From NCBI RefSeq assembly GCF_014196455.1, contig NZ_JACIDS010000003.1:682001-746000 (forward strand): DNA of 64,000 nt. The letters run 5' to 3'. The position numbers were made by a program, and so were the translations under genes. Positions 1 to 12,865 of this stretch are shown one piece after another. Positions within the stretch are counted from its first letter, which is position 1. Each line of letters opens with the position of its first letter. The notes beneath the pieces were generated by a model. It saw nothing but the letters and a program-made list of their open reading frames with translations, had not been told where the DNA came from and made no database searches. Source of the stretch: Kaistia hirudinis (GTDB taxonomy: Bacteria > Pseudomonadota > Alphaproteobacteria > Rhizobiales > Kaistiaceae).

Positions 1-4435
<4,435 letters not shown>

Positions 4436-4444
4436 GGAATTCAC

Positions 4445-5869
4445 ATGGGTAAGGTTACAGGCTTCCTCGAGATCGACCGCCAGGACCAGAAGTACCAGCC
4501 GGCATCCGACCGGATCCGGCACTTCCGGGAGTTCACGCTGCGCCTCTCCGACGAGGAGGTGTCGCGGCAGGCGGCCCGCTGCATGGATTGCGGCATCCCC
4601 TATTGCCATGGCGGCACGGGCTGCCCGGTCCACAACCAGATTCCGGACTGGAACGACCTCGTCTATACGGGCGACTGGCAGGAGGCCTCGCGCAACCTGC
4701 ATTCGACCAACAACTTCCCGGAGTTCACCGGCCGCGTCTGCCCCGCGCCCTGCGAGGAAGCGTGCACGCTGAACCTCGAGAACACGCCGGTCGCGATCAA
4801 GTCGGTCGAGCAGACCATCGCCGACAAGAGCTGGGAGAACGGCTGGATCAAGCCGGAAATCCCGTCGGTGAAGACCGGCCGGAAGGTCGCGGTGGTGGGA
4901 TCGGGTCCTGCGGGCCTCGCGGCGGCGCAGCAGCTGGCGCGGGCCGGCCACGATGTTCACGTCTATGAGCGCGAGCCCAAGGCCGGCGGCCTGCTTCGCT
5001 ATGGCATCCCGGACTTCAAGATGGAGAAGCACTTCATCGATCGGCGCGTCGCGCAGATCGAGGCCGAGGGTGCGACGTTCCATTATGGCGTCAATGTCGG
5101 CGTGACCAAGCCGATCGCCGAGCTGATCGACGCGCATGACGCGGTGCTGCTCACCGGCGGCGCCGAGGCCCCGCGCGATCCGAAGCTGCCGGGCGTGGAG
5201 CTCGAAGGCGTGCATTACGCCATGCCGTTCCTGGTCCAGCAGAACCGCCGCGTCGGCCGCGAGGACGTCAGCAATGAGGAGCCGATCATCGCGACCGGCC
5301 GTCGCGTCGTCGTCATCGGCGGTGGCGATACGGCGTCGGACTGCGTCGGTACGGCCTTCCGCCAGGGCGCGCTCGCCGTCACCCAGCTTGACATCCGCCC
5401 GATGCCGCCGCTGCGCGAGGACAAGCTGACGGTCTGGCCCTATTGGCCGACCAAGTTCCGCACCTCGTCCTCGCAGGCCGAGGGCGCCGAGCGCGAATTC
5501 GCCTGTGCGACGCTGCGCGTCGTCGGCAAGAACGGCAAGGTCGTGGGCGTCGAATGCGCGCGCGTCGACGAGAAGCGTCGTCCGATCGAGGGCACGGAGT
5601 TCATCATCCGCGCCGATCTCGTCTTCGTCGCGATCGGCTTCGCGCATCCGCTGCATGAGGGCATGCTGGCCGAACTCGGCGCGGATCTGGACAAGCGCGG
5701 CAATCTGAAGGCCGATACCGAGCGTTATGCGACCTCGGTCGACAAGGTCTTCGCGGCCGGCGACATGCGCCGCGGCCAGTCGCTGGTCGTCTGGGCGATC
5801 CGCGAGGGACGCCAGGCGGCGCATGCGATCGACAAGCGGCTGATGGGCGAGACAAGTCTGCCCTGGTAG
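4445..5869 (+). CDS. gltD: Glutamate synthase small (NADPH) subunit
   Basis: Beta subunit of glutamate synthase; it oxidises NADPH on FAD and passes electrons through 4Fe-4S clusters to the GltB FMN. It has 474 residues, the normal length. The N-terminal cysteine clusters are visible ([16 protein letters not shown] and CPAPCEEAC). They are followed by an FAD-binding Rossmann motif ([17 protein letters not shown]), a second dinucleotide motif (GGGDTASDC) and a C-terminal FAD contact ([18 protein letters not shown]). It is co-transcribed with gltB and is followed by a strong intrinsic terminator at 5896-5932. Confidence 0.97.
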   Translation: MGKVTGFLEIDRQDQKYQPASDRIRHFREFTLRLSDEEVSRQAARCMDCGIPYCHGGTGCPVHNQIPDWNDLVYTGDWQEASRNLHSTNNFPEFTGRVCPAPCEEACTLNLENTPVAIKSVEQTIADKSWENGWIKPEIPSVKTGRKVAVVGSGPAGLAAAQQLARAGHDVHVYEREPKAGGLLRYGIPDFKMEKHFIDRRVAQIEAEGATFHYGVNVGVTKPIAELIDAHDAVLLTGGAEAPRDPKLPGVELEGVHYAMPFLVQQNRRVGREDVSNEEPIIATGRRVVVIGGGDTASDCVGTAFRQGALAVTQLDIRPMPPLREDKLTVWPYWPTKFRTSSSQAEGAEREFACATLRVVGKNGKVVGVECARVDEKRRPIEGTEFIIRADLVFVAIGFAHPLHEGMLAELGADLDKRGNLKADTERYATSVDKVFAAGDMRRGQSLVVWAIREGRQAAHAIDKRLMGETSLPW

Positions 5870-5895
5870 GGCGGGCCACCTACCCCTCAAGACGG

Positions 5896-5932
5896 AAAAG
5901 CCCCGGCATCGGACCCGATGCCGGGGCTTTTT
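5896..5932 (+). terminator. Intrinsic terminator after gltBD
   Basis: A perfect 16-bp inverted repeat (5896-5911 with 5916-5931) has a 4-base loop, a GC-rich core (GCCCCGGCATCG) and a run of five T at its 3' end. The matching A-run on the left arm also lets it act on the opposite strand, where the UPF0303 gene ends at 5964. Confidence 0.93.
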
Positions 5933-5963
5933 GCTTAGTGTCCGCCTCGAAAAGCGGAGAGTT

Positions 5964-6473
5964 TCAGGCCGTCCAGACTTCGGCGCGCGGCTCGCCCGCC
6001 TCGGTTTCGGCGAGGAACTCCTCGATCACGGCGACGGCCAGCCTGTGGTCCTCGGCCTGCGGCAGGCCGGAGACCGTGGCCGTGCCGACGACGCCGACAT
6101 GGCGCACGATGATCGGGAAGGCGCCGCCATGGGCGCGGAACAGCGCGCCGTCGACGAGGCTGCTCGTGGCGAAATCGACGCCCTTCAGCCGTGCGCGCTG
6201 GCCGATATAGAACGAGGAATGGCCGAAGCGGCGCACCACGGCGTTCTTGCCGGCGATCCAGAACTCGTTGTCCGCCGACGTGCCTTCGAGCGCGGCATAG
6301 AACAGCCGCTGCTCGCCGCGCGAGACATCGACCGCAACCGCGAGCTTCTCGGCACGGGCGCGTTCGATGATCTTGAGACCGAGCGCGATCGCCGTGTCAT
6401 TGTCGAAGCGGTCGAAGACGAGCCGCTTCTCCTGGTCCAGCAACTCCTTGAGGAGAGCCTCGTCGTCGCTCAT
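5964..6473 (-). CDS. UPF0303 / heme-degrading-domain family protein
   Basis: This 169-residue protein resembles the UPF0303 (YBR137W-like) family, often labelled heme-degrading domain proteins and related to GlcG/HbpS. The family pattern is seen in the central stretch GTSADNEFWIAGKNAVVRRF and the later GGAFPII and VGTATVSGLPQAEDHRLAV. No signal peptide or membrane segment is visible, so it is probably cytosolic. The molecular role is not established. It lies 37 bases downstream of the DUF3830 gene on the same strand and may be co-transcribed with it. Confidence 0.85.
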   Translation of the reverse strand: MSDDEALLKELLDQEKRLVFDRFDNDTAIALGLKIIERARAEKLAVAVDVSRGEQRLFYAALEGTSADNEFWIAGKNAVVRRFGHSSFYIGQRARLKGVDFATSSLVDGALFRAHGGAFPIIVRHVGVVGTATVSGLPQAEDHRLAVAVIEEFLAETEAGEPRAEVWTA

Positions 6474-6510
6474 CGTCCCGTCTCCCGATCGCGCATGCGA
6501 CAGCCGGCCC

Positions 6511-6924
6511 TCAGGCCCATTCGATCACGATGTCCTGCGCGCCGTGCCACAGCGTCAGCTTGCCAAGCGCCAGCAGGTTCTCGCGGCCCTCGGTGATCGT
6601 GATGAAATGATTGCCGGCGAGCTGGCCGACCTTGGAGGAGAAATCGACGCCGCCATAGGCGAGCAGGATTTCCGTTTCGCTGATGCCGCCGGGATAGAGA
6701 ATGAACTCGCCGGGGGCCGGGTGCGAGGTGTGGTTCTCATAGGAGAGGCCGAGATCGAGGTCGCCGAGCGGAATCCAGCAACCCTCGCCGCTCCAGCGCA
6801 CATGGATGAGCTTTTCCTTGTAGGGCAGCAGCGTCTTGAACTTGGCCACCGTCTTCGGCGCCGCCTCCTCCTCGAACTTGCCATAGAAGGTGTAGGGGCC
6901 GGCGGTGATCTTGAGTTTGCTCAT
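6511..6924 (-). CDS. DUF3830 family protein (cyclophilin-like fold)
   Basis: A 137-residue cytosolic protein of the DUF3830 family, whose known structures have a cyclophilin-like barrel. Supporting stretches are the N-terminal beta strand plus FKTLLPYKEKLIHVRWSGEG and the central PAPGEFILYPGGISETEILL. The start at 6924 (MSKLKITAG) is chosen because it begins the conserved domain and has a purine-rich GAAAGGA about 13 bases upstream; a longer frame from 6972 adds only an unconserved 16-residue extension. In-vivo function unknown. Likely in one transcript with the UPF0303 gene. Confidence 0.85.
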   Translation of the reverse strand: MSKLKITAGPYTFYGKFEEEAAPKTVAKFKTLLPYKEKLIHVRWSGEGCWIPLGDLDLGLSYENHTSHPAPGEFILYPGGISETEILLAYGGVDFSSKVGQLAGNHFITITEGRENLLALGKLTLWHGAQDIVIEWA

Positions 6925-7073
6925 CGGCTTTGCTGTCCTTTCGAAGCGTTGTCGGGCGATCCGCGAGCACATTGTGGATCGCGGCGGGCGCGGTCAAGGC
7001 TCCTCGTGCCGCGGCGCACCATCGGCGCGCCCGGCGGAGGAGTTGCAAGCGTCCGACCGCGGGGGAGGGGGCT

Positions 7074-7808
7074 TCAGGCCCAGATCGCCATGCGGAGCCC
7101 ATGCGCGTCGCGGTCCGGCTCGGCCGGGAAGGGCTCCGCCGCGCCGGCGTGGATGCGCCGGGCGATCAGGGCATTGGCCGCCGCGTCGAGGAGATCGTCC
7201 GCTCCGGCGCCCCGGGGGACAGCGGCGAGGAAATCCGGCGCGAAGCCGAGACGTTCGAGCAGCCGGCGCCGCTCTTCGATGCCCGGGCGCGAGGCTTCGC
7301 TGCGGATCGTCTTCGGCAGCGACATCGCCTGCCCGCCGTTCAGTCGCCAGAAGGCGAGTTCGGGGTGCACCTCATGAACGCGCGACTCGAGCGCCGGCGT
7401 CATCAGCGCGTCGATCTCCCGCATCTTCGGGAACAGATGAAAGCACTGTTTCGAGACCTTCTTCGGCGGTGTCGATGTAGCGACCGCTGCCGCGCAGGCC
7501 GCGCCATAATCGCCCGCATAGACGGCGGCGCGCGACGGCACGGCGAAGACCGACGATTGCCGCGCGCCGAGCAGGCGCCGCACGGACTTTTCCGGGCCTC
7601 TGCCGTTGGGACCGATATGGTCCGGCAGCCCGATCGGCATGTCGACGGCGATGATGGCCGGCCGCGAGGGATGGTCGAGGAGATCGGCAAACCGACCCGT
7701 CACGAGCAGTTGCGGCGCGATCGGGCCGTCCGCCGGGATCAGCACGGCGATCCAGCCGGCCTTGCAGCCGTCGACGCCGGCAAGGAAGGGCTGGCTAGGC
7801 TCGGTCAT
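7074..7808 (-). CDS. DUF429 domain-containing protein
   Basis: This 244-residue protein matches the DUF429 family, an RNase H-like fold often annotated as predicted nuclease. Visible motifs are FLAGVDGCKAGW at the N-terminus, AVDMPIGLPD, and a late Asp-rich DDLLDAAANALIARR. These acidic residues are in the order expected for the fold, but activity has not been shown for the family generally. The start at 7808 overlaps the end of pdxY by 14 bases on the same strand, so translation may be coupled; the longer frame from 7847 adds an arginine-rich, unlikely leader. Confidence 0.85.
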   Translation of the reverse strand: MTEPSQPFLAGVDGCKAGWIAVLIPADGPIAPQLLVTGRFADLLDHPSRPAIIAVDMPIGLPDHIGPNGRGPEKSVRRLLGARQSSVFAVPSRAAVYAGDYGAACAAAVATSTPPKKVSKQCFHLFPKMREIDALMTPALESRVHEVHPELAFWRLNGGQAMSLPKTIRSEASRPGIEERRRLLERLGFAPDFLAAVPRGAGADDLLDAAANALIARRIHAGAAEPFPAEPDRDAHGLRMAIWA

Positions 7809-8649
7809 CGGTGATGGTGACCGGGATCGTCGGCGCGACCAGTGCATCCTGGATGCTGGCGAGGGGAAGCTCGTCCGTGCCGAGGCGGACCGCTCCGTCG
7901 AGCGCCGCCATGACGCCGCCGGCGGTCAGGCGCAGGGCCTCGGCATCGCTGAGGCCGTCCAGCAGGCGGGCCAGCAGCAGCGCGGCGAACAGGTCGCCCG
8001 TGCCATTGGTGACGCGGCCGGTGATCTGCGCATGCCGCGCCGCGATCGTGGCATCGGCGGAAACAAGCAGCGTCTCGGTCCAGTCGGCCTCGACCGCCGC
8101 CGAGGTCACGGCGACGCGGCGGGCCTTGAGCGAGCGGGCCGCCGCGATCAGCCCGTCCCGGCCCTCCGGCGGCGTGCGGGCAAGAAAGGCGAGCTCGGTC
8201 GGGTTGGGGGTCAGCAGATCCGCCCGCGGCGCGAGATGGTCGCGGATCGCTTCGGCCGTCGCCTGCGGGACATAGAGCGTGCCGTGATCGCCCATGACGG
8301 GGTCGCACAGATAGAGCGCATCCGGCCGTGCGGCCTTGACCGCATCGATCAGGCCGGCGATCGCCGCCGCCTGGCCCGGTGCGCCGAGATAGCCGGTCAG
8401 GATGCCGCCGATCTCGCCGAGCTTGGGCGAACGGGCGAGGTCCGAGAGCAGCGTCTCGAAGGCCGCCGCGTCGGGCACGATCCGGTCGGCCCGTCCCTGG
8501 CCGGGATGCCAGGGTAGCGTCACGGTCGCGACCTGCCAGACTGGGAAACCGAGCCGCTCCAGCGCGAAGGTGGCCGCGCGCCCGCCGATCGAGCCGCGGG
8601 CGACGGTGCTGGTGATGACGAGGACAGCGGGCTTCTGGCGGCCGGGCAT
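7795..8649 (-). CDS. pdxY: Pyridoxal kinase (PdxY type)
   Basis: ATP-dependent kinase of pyridoxal/pyridoxine in the vitamin B6 salvage pathway; cytosolic; ribokinase superfamily. The 284-residue length is usual. Key features are the N-terminal GRAATFALERLGFPVW (substrate pocket), CDPVMGDHGTLYVP, TPNPTELAFL, and the anion-hole/catalytic motif GRVTNGTGDLFAALLLA containing the conserved GTGD. It is the first gene of a minus-strand pair with the DUF429 gene. PdxY and PdxK are hard to separate by eye, so the exact symbol is less certain than the activity. Confidence 0.9.
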   Translation of the reverse strand: MPGRQKPAVLVITSTVARGSIGGRAATFALERLGFPVWQVATVTLPWHPGQGRADRIVPDAAAFETLLSDLARSPKLGEIGGILTGYLGAPGQAAAIAGLIDAVKAARPDALYLCDPVMGDHGTLYVPQATAEAIRDHLAPRADLLTPNPTELAFLARTPPEGRDGLIAAARSLKARRVAVTSAAVEADWTETLLVSADATIAARHAQITGRVTNGTGDLFAALLLARLLDGLSDAEALRLTAGGVMAALDGAVRLGTDELPLASIQDALVAPTIPVTITDDRA

Positions 8650-8828
8650 GGCGATCTCCGAGGAAGGCGCGAAATCTAGAGTGTTTTCAGCGCGAGGGGA
8701 AACCCGCCGATGTGAAGAATTGACGACAAATCAGCAATCTAGTCGTGGTCTGGCGGTGCATTCCCTCACCCGCATGGCCTGCGTCCGCCTCGAGCCGCTA
8801 TGATCGCGCGGCAGAAGCGGAGAAGGCC

Positions 8829-9740
8829 ATGTCGTCTGTCGTGCCGCGCCGTACGGCGCTTTATGTTCCCGGGTCGCATGCGCGCGCGGTAGAGAAGGCG
8901 CCGCATCTTGGGGCCGATGTCGTGATCTTCGACCTCGAGGACGCCGTGGCGCCGGACGCGAAAGCCGAGGCACGGCGGCGGGTCGCCGAGGCGCTGGCAG
9001 CCCCGGCCGGACCGGAGCGCGTGATCCGCATCAACGGCCTCGACACGCCCTGGGGCGCCGAGGACCTGGCCGCGGCCGTTGCGGCACGGCCGGACGCGAT
9101 CCTGATTCCGAAAGTGTCGTCCGGCGCAGAGGTCGAGCGCGTCCGCGCCGCGATCCGGGCGATGGATGGTGCTGCCGCCATTTCGCTCTGGGCGATGATC
9201 GAGACGCCGCGCGCCGTCCTGAACCCGCTCGACATCGCGGCTTCACGCGACGAGATGCTGCCGCTCGCGGCCTTCGTGCTCGGGCTCAATGATCTTTCCC
9301 GCGAGACCGGGACACGGCAGGTGCCGGGCCGTGCGCCGATGCTGCCCTGGATGATGAACACGCTCGCTGCCGCGCGGATCGCCGGTCTCGCCGTTCTCGA
9401 CGGTGTCTTCAACGATATTGCCGATACGGCAGGCTTCGCGGCGGAGTGCGCCGTGGCGCGCGATTGCGGCTTCGATGGCAAGACGGTGATCCATCCCGCG
9501 CAGATCGCGCCCTGCAATGCCGCCTTCTCGCCATCGGGCGAGGAATTGGCGGAGGCGGAGCGGATCGTTACGGCCTTCGCGCTGCCCGAAAATGCCGGTC
9601 GCGGCGCGATTGCCCTCGGCGGGCGGATGGTCGAGCGGCTCCATGCCGAGATCGCGGCCCGCCGGATCGCCTTCGCCGCCGCAATCGCGCGGCGTGAGGC
9701 CATGCCGGACGATGGCGCCGCCGGGCGGGAGGCGGTATGA
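8829..9740 (+). CDS. HpcH/HpaI aldolase / CitE-like CoA-ester lyase
   Basis: A 303-residue TIM-barrel protein of the citrate-lyase beta-like family, which usually cleaves CoA esters such as malyl- or citramalyl-CoA. Visible elements are LYVPGSHARAVEKA, the acidic VIFDLEDAVAP, the substrate Arg in RVIRINGLDTPWG, MIETPRAVL, the metal-binding region LGLNDLSRETG, and DGKTVIHPAQIAPCNAAF. The ATG at 8829 is preceded by GGAGAAGG; an upstream frame extension (from 8745) is not conserved in character. No citrate lyase alpha or gamma genes are nearby, so a stand-alone lyase or thioesterase is more likely than citrate lyase itself. Confidence 0.88.
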   Translation: MSSVVPRRTALYVPGSHARAVEKAPHLGADVVIFDLEDAVAPDAKAEARRRVAEALAAPAGPERVIRINGLDTPWGAEDLAAAVAARPDAILIPKVSSGAEVERVRAAIRAMDGAAAISLWAMIETPRAVLNPLDIAASRDEMLPLAAFVLGLNDLSRETGTRQVPGRAPMLPWMMNTLAAARIAGLAVLDGVFNDIADTAGFAAECAVARDCGFDGKTVIHPAQIAPCNAAFSPSGEELAEAERIVTAFALPENAGRGAIALGGRMVERLHAEIAARRIAFAAAIARREAMPDDGAAGREAV

Positions 9741-10070
9741 CCGCCGGAACAGCCCGAAAAAATATATGTAGACTTATGATAAGCAACGCTATTTTGTGAA
9801 CGATCACCGTCGAGATGGTGAACAATAGCGAGCGGTTTCGGTAGATAATTCTACTATAATCGTGATTCTTAGGACGTATCTCTCCAAATTTGGGAAGAGG
9901 CGCAATTACCGATCAGTCACATTTTTCAAGATCGGTGCACATGACAAATCCGTGAATTGAGCCGCGAAGAAGAGGGGCCCATATCAGCGTCACCGAAGAC
10001 GGACACCGAATGCGAACGATCGGTTCGGTACCACCGTCCGGCAGGACAAATGCAGACAAGGAGTTGCATT
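9741..10070. other. AT-rich intergenic gap (330 bp)
   Basis: No convincing gene. Bases about 9760-9950 are clearly richer in A and T than anything nearby (runs such as AAAAAATATATG near 9760 and TTCTACTATAATCG near 9850). Two GTGAAC words flank a GATCACC-N7-GGTGA partial palindrome near 9800. It probably carries the promoter of the first DUF1344 gene, but I could not assign clear -35/-10 boxes. Confidence 0.5.
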
Positions 10071-10346
10071 ATGCGCAAGCTCGTTCTCGCGGCCGCCTCG
10101 CTGGCCTTCCTCGCTTCCGGCGCCTCGGCCTTTGCCGCAGAGCAGATCGAGGGCACCGTCGCCAGCGTCAACCCCGCAACCGGTACGCTGACGCTTGCAT
10201 CCGGGCAGACCTACACCTTCGCCAATGGCTCGGTGCTCTACGGCCTTCTGCCGGGGCAGCCGGTCGGCGTGACCTACAACGGCACGCAGGGCGTGGGCGC
10301 GTTCAACCCGCACCCCGCAAGCGCCGACAACAGCGACGCCAACTAA
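10071..10346 (+). CDS. DUF1344 secreted small protein, copy 1
   Basis: A 91-residue exported protein. An N-terminal Sec signal (MRKLVLAAASLAFLASGASA) ends in an AFAA-like cleavage site near residue 23. It is followed by EQIEGTVASVNPATGTLTLA, the pattern of the DUF1344 family, which resembles a small OB-like/YdeI barrel. Periplasmic location is inferred; function is unknown. The start is fixed by AAGGAG 7 bases upstream of the ATG; the frame open from 9957 is not credible as coding. It is the diverged member of a three-gene tandem array. Confidence 0.88.
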   Translation: MRKLVLAAASLAFLASGASAFAAEQIEGTVASVNPATGTLTLASGQTYTFANGSVLYGLLPGQPVGVTYNGTQGVGAFNPHPASADNSDAN

Positions 10347-10361
10347 GCGATCTCTGATCAA

Positions 10362-10417
10362 CCTGCCCTTCGGCAGGGCCGATGTCGGCAGGATCGAGAT
10401 CAACGGGGCGGGCAGGT
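10362..10417 (+). promoter_or_regulatory. Spacer with competing hairpins, after DUF1344 copy 1
   Basis: Just after the copy 1 stop, CCTGCC (10362-10367) can pair with GGCAGG (10372-10377). The overlapping ACCTGCCC (10361-10368) can instead pair with GGGCAGGT (10410-10417). The same two mutually exclusive pairings occur in the next spacer. There is no T-run, so simple termination is unlikely. Confidence 0.45.
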
Positions 10418-10482
10418 AGGCCTGGACATGCGGTCCGGCGCAGCCCGTCCCTCACAACCAAGAGAATTCAAGGACACATATC

Positions 10483-10758
10483 ATGCGCAAGTTCGCTATC
10501 GCGGCCGCCTCGCTGGCCTTCCTCGCTACCGGTGCTTCGGCCTTCGCCGCTGAGCAGATCGAGGGCACCGTCGCTTCGGTCAATCCGGCTGCCGGCACGC
10601 TCACGCTCGCTTCGGGCCAGAGCTTCACCTTCGCCAATGGCTCGGTGCTTTACGGCCTTCTGCCGGGCCAGGCCGTCGGCGTGACCTACAATGGCACGCA
10701 GGGCGTGGGCGCGTTCAACCCGCATCCGGCGAGCGCCGACAACAGCGACGCCAACTAA
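10483..10758 (+). CDS. DUF1344 secreted small protein, copy 2
   Basis: A 91-residue exported protein with signal peptide MRKFAIAAASLAFLATGASA and the same DUF1344 core as copy 1 (EQIEGTVASVNPAAGTLTLA). Its predicted protein is identical to copy 3 over all 91 residues, while the two genes differ at six third-codon positions. The start has CAAGGA about 9 bases upstream. Copies 2 and 3 share nearly the same upstream spacer, so each may be separately expressed. Periplasmic role unknown. Confidence 0.88.
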   Translation: MRKFAIAAASLAFLATGASAFAAEQIEGTVASVNPAAGTLTLASGQSFTFANGSVLYGLLPGQAVGVTYNGTQGVGAFNPHPASADNSDAN

Positions 10759-10773
10759 GCGATCTCTGATCAA

Positions 10774-10814
10774 CCTGCCCTCCGGCAGGATCGGGATCAA
10801 CGGGGCGGGCAGGT
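10774..10814 (+). promoter_or_regulatory. Spacer with competing hairpins, after DUF1344 copy 2
   Basis: Second copy of the inter-gene element: CCTGCC (10774-10779) pairs with GGCAGG (10784-10789) or, as ACCTGCCC (10773-10780), with GGGCAGGT (10807-10814). Its conservation in both spacers suggests function rather than chance. Confidence 0.45.
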
Positions 10815-10879
10815 AGGCCTGGACATACGGTCCGGCGCGGCCCGTCCCTCACAACCAAGAGAATTCAAGGACACATATC

Positions 10880-11155
10880 ATGCGCAAGTTCGCTATCGCG
10901 GCCGCCTCGCTGGCCTTCCTCGCTACCGGTGCTTCGGCCTTCGCCGCCGAGCAGATCGAAGGCACCGTCGCTTCGGTGAACCCGGCCGCCGGCACGCTCA
11001 CGCTCGCTTCGGGCCAGAGCTTCACCTTCGCCAATGGCTCGGTGCTTTACGGCCTTCTGCCGGGCCAGGCCGTCGGCGTGACCTACAATGGCACGCAGGG
11101 CGTGGGCGCTTTCAACCCGCATCCGGCGAGCGCCGACAACAGCGACGCCAACTAA
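10880..11155 (+). CDS. DUF1344 secreted small protein, copy 3
   Basis: The third tandem DUF1344 gene, 91 residues, protein-identical to copy 2. It has a Sec-type signal peptide and a short all-beta looking mature part ending in PHPASADNSDAN. The distance from copy 2 start to copy 3 start is 397 bases, against 412 between copies 1 and 2, consistent with a later duplication of the 2/3 unit. Two terminator hairpins follow at 11169-11235. Function unknown. Confidence 0.88.
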   Translation: MRKFAIAAASLAFLATGASAFAAEQIEGTVASVNPAAGTLTLASGQSFTFANGSVLYGLLPGQAVGVTYNGTQGVGAFNPHPASADNSDAN

Positions 11156-11168
11156 GCGATTGCTGATC

Positions 11169-11235
11169 GACCGGCCTTTTTTTTGAGGCCGGTCAAATGA
11201 AAACGCCGCCCGGATCCCCCGCCGAGCGGCGTTTT
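11169..11235. terminator. Two hairpins between DUF1344 array and leuD
   Basis: The first hairpin is GACCGGCCT (11169-11177) with AGGCCGGTC (11186-11194) around a T-rich loop. The second is AAAACGCCGC (11200-11209) with GCGGCGTTTT (11226-11235), flanked by A and T runs so that it can end both the DUF1344 transcript and the convergent leuD transcript. Confidence 0.85.
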
Positions 11236-11288
11236 CTCATGTCTGCCGTCCAGTCTGTCCCGCAGCCGACCAAGGCCGCAGGGAAGGC

Positions 11289-11894
11289 TCAGGCCCAGGG
11301 ACGGGTGGTCGCGGTCGTATCCTCATAGCGGGCGATCGCCGGCGCCTTGACCAGCGTCGTGCCGATGTCGTCCAGACCGTTCAGGAGCTTGTGCTTGCGC
11401 TCCGGATCGATGTCGAAATGCACCACGCCGCCATCGGGGCCGCGGATCTCCTGCGCCTCGAGATCGACCGTGATGCGCGAATTCGCGCCGCGGTCGGCAT
11501 CGTCGAACAGCTTGTCGAGATCTTCCTTCGCGACGCGGATCGGCAGGATCCCGTTGTTGAAGCAGTTATTGTAGAAGATGTCGGCGAAGGACGTTGAGAT
11601 CACGCAGCGGATGCCGTGGTCGAGAAGCGCCCAGGGCGCATGCTCGCGCGAGGAGCCGCAGCCGAAATTGTCGCCGGCGACCAGGATCGTCGCGTCGCGA
11701 TAGGCCGGCTTGTTCAGCACGAAATCGGGATTCTCGCTGCCATCCTCGCGGTAGCGCATTTCCGCGAACAGCCCCTTGCCGAGGCCCGTGCGCTTGATCG
11801 TCTTCAGATAGTCCTTCGGGATGATCATGTCGGTGTCGATATTGACCAGCGGCAGCGGCGCCGCGACACCGGTGAGCGTCGTGAACTTGTCCAT
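11289..11894 (-). CDS. leuD: 3-isopropylmalate dehydratase small subunit
   Basis: Small subunit of isopropylmalate isomerase, the second step of leucine biosynthesis; it pairs with LeuC in the cytosol. It has 201 residues, the normal length. Recognisable are [20 protein letters not shown], the swivelling-domain [17 protein letters not shown], and [20 protein letters not shown]. The start at 11894 (MDKFTTL) has AAAGAGG upstream; the frame open from 11963 adds 23 unconserved residues. It is separated from leuC by a metallopeptidase gene and an opposite-strand small gene, so the two subunits may not share a transcript. Confidence 0.95.
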   Translation of the reverse strand: MDKFTTLTGVAAPLPLVNIDTDMIIPKDYLKTIKRTGLGKGLFAEMRYREDGSENPDFVLNKPAYRDATILVAGDNFGCGSSREHAPWALLDHGIRCVISTSFADIFYNNCFNNGILPIRVAKEDLDKLFDDADRGANSRITVDLEAQEIRGPDGGVVHFDIDPERKHKLLNGLDDIGTTLVKAPAIARYEDTTATTRPWA

Positions 11895-11992
11895 GGTTGG
11901 ATGCCTCTTTCTGCTTGCCGGATCGGATCCGGCTTGATGCGTGGAAACCCGCTTCCGGGTCAATCTTCTTTCATGCTGCGGCCGGCCGCGCT

Positions 11993-12406
11993 TCAGTCGG
12001 CCGCGTTCTCGATGGCTTCCATATCGTCGTCGGAAAGCCCGAAGTGATGTCCGATCTCGTGGATCAGCACATGGCTCACCACGGCGCCGAGCGTCTCGTC
12101 ATGCTCCGCCCAATAGTCGAGGATCGGGCGCCGGTAGAGCCAGATCCGGTTGGGCAGCCGGCCCGTGTAGCCGGTGGCCGACGCATGGGCGAGGCCGACG
12201 CCCTGAAACAGTCCGAGCAGGTCGAATTCGCTCTCGAGGCCGAGTTCCTCGAGCGCGTCCTCCGCCGGAAACTCGTCGACGCGGATCTCGATGTCGCCGA
12301 TCAGCGTCTTGAATTCGGCCGGCAGCCCATCCAGCGCCACACGGCCGAGCCGCTCGAAATCCTCGAGCGACGGCGCCTTGAACGCGGCGATATCGATGCT
12401 CGTCAC
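11993..12406 (-). CDS. Small zincin-like metallopeptidase family protein
   Basis: A 137-residue cytosolic protein of the minimal zincin family (PF06262). The active-site helix [14 protein letters not shown] near the C-terminus supplies two His ligands and the catalytic Glu, and the following Asp is the likely third ligand. The N-terminal half ([16 protein letters not shown]) is typical of the family. Peptidase activity is inferred from the motif; natural substrates are unknown. It lies between leuD and leuC on the same strand. Confidence 0.9.
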   Translation of the reverse strand: MTSIDIAAFKAPSLEDFERLGRVALDGLPAEFKTLIGDIEIRVDEFPAEDALEELGLESEFDLLGLFQGVGLAHASATGYTGRLPNRIWLYRRPILDYWAEHDETLGAVVSHVLIHEIGHHFGLSDDDMEAIENAAD

Positions 12407-12538
12407 GTGCCGCTCCCGCAGCTTTGATCGGCTGAACGCCAGGTGAACGGGAACCTCAGGCGGGGTTCAGGCGTCGCCTGATCATATGGCTCCAGAACGA
12501 AGCCAGACGGCTTCGCGACGCAAAAGGGAGATGCCATC

Positions 12539-12820
12539 ATGATGAAGCCTGCCTTCCTCGCTCTCGCAGCCTCGCTGGTCCTCGCCGGCGGCTCGCTCGT
12601 CCCCACCGCCGCCTCGGCGCAGCCCTATTATGGCGGCGGGCCGGGCTATGGCGGACCGGGCTGGGGCGCGCCCCATCGTGGTCCCGGCTGGCATGGCGGC
12701 CCTGGCCGCTACTGCAAGCCGATCTTCCGCACCGTCAAGGTCCACGGTCCCTATGGCTGGCGCTGGAAGACTGTTCCCGTCGGCGAGCGCTGCTTCTACA
12801 AGCCGCGCCACAACTGGTAA
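12539..12820 (+). CDS. Small secreted Gly/Pro-rich protein
   Basis: A 93-residue exported protein. A signal peptide (MMKPAFLALAASLVLAGGSL) with an ASA-Q type cleavage site is followed by a glycine/proline/tyrosine-rich stretch (YYGGGPGYGGPGWGAP). It ends in a basic, aromatic domain with two Cys (YCKPIFRTVKVHGPYGWRWK and CFYKPRHNW) that could form a disulfide. AAAGGGAG lies about 10 bases upstream of the double ATG. Such proteins are common in Hyphomicrobiales, but their role is unknown. It is transcribed against its neighbours. GGAAC at about 12451 followed 17 bases later by CGTC resembles an EcfG stress promoter, weakly. Confidence 0.8.
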   Translation: MMKPAFLALAASLVLAGGSLVPTAASAQPYYGGGPGYGGPGWGAPHRGPGWHGGPGRYCKPIFRTVKVHGPYGWRWKTVPVGERCFYKPRHNW

Positions 12821-12827
12821 GCGGATC

Positions 12828-12857
12828 GGATCGGTCCGGCCTTTGCCGGACCGATCC
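12828..12857. terminator. Hairpin between small secreted gene and leuC
   Basis: A 13-bp perfect inverted repeat, GGATCGGTCCGGC (12828-12840) and GCCGGACCGATCC (12845-12857), with a CTTT loop between two convergent stop codons. There is no T-run, so it may stop transcription weakly or protect 3' ends. Confidence 0.65.
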
Positions 12858-12865
12858 GGCCGTTC

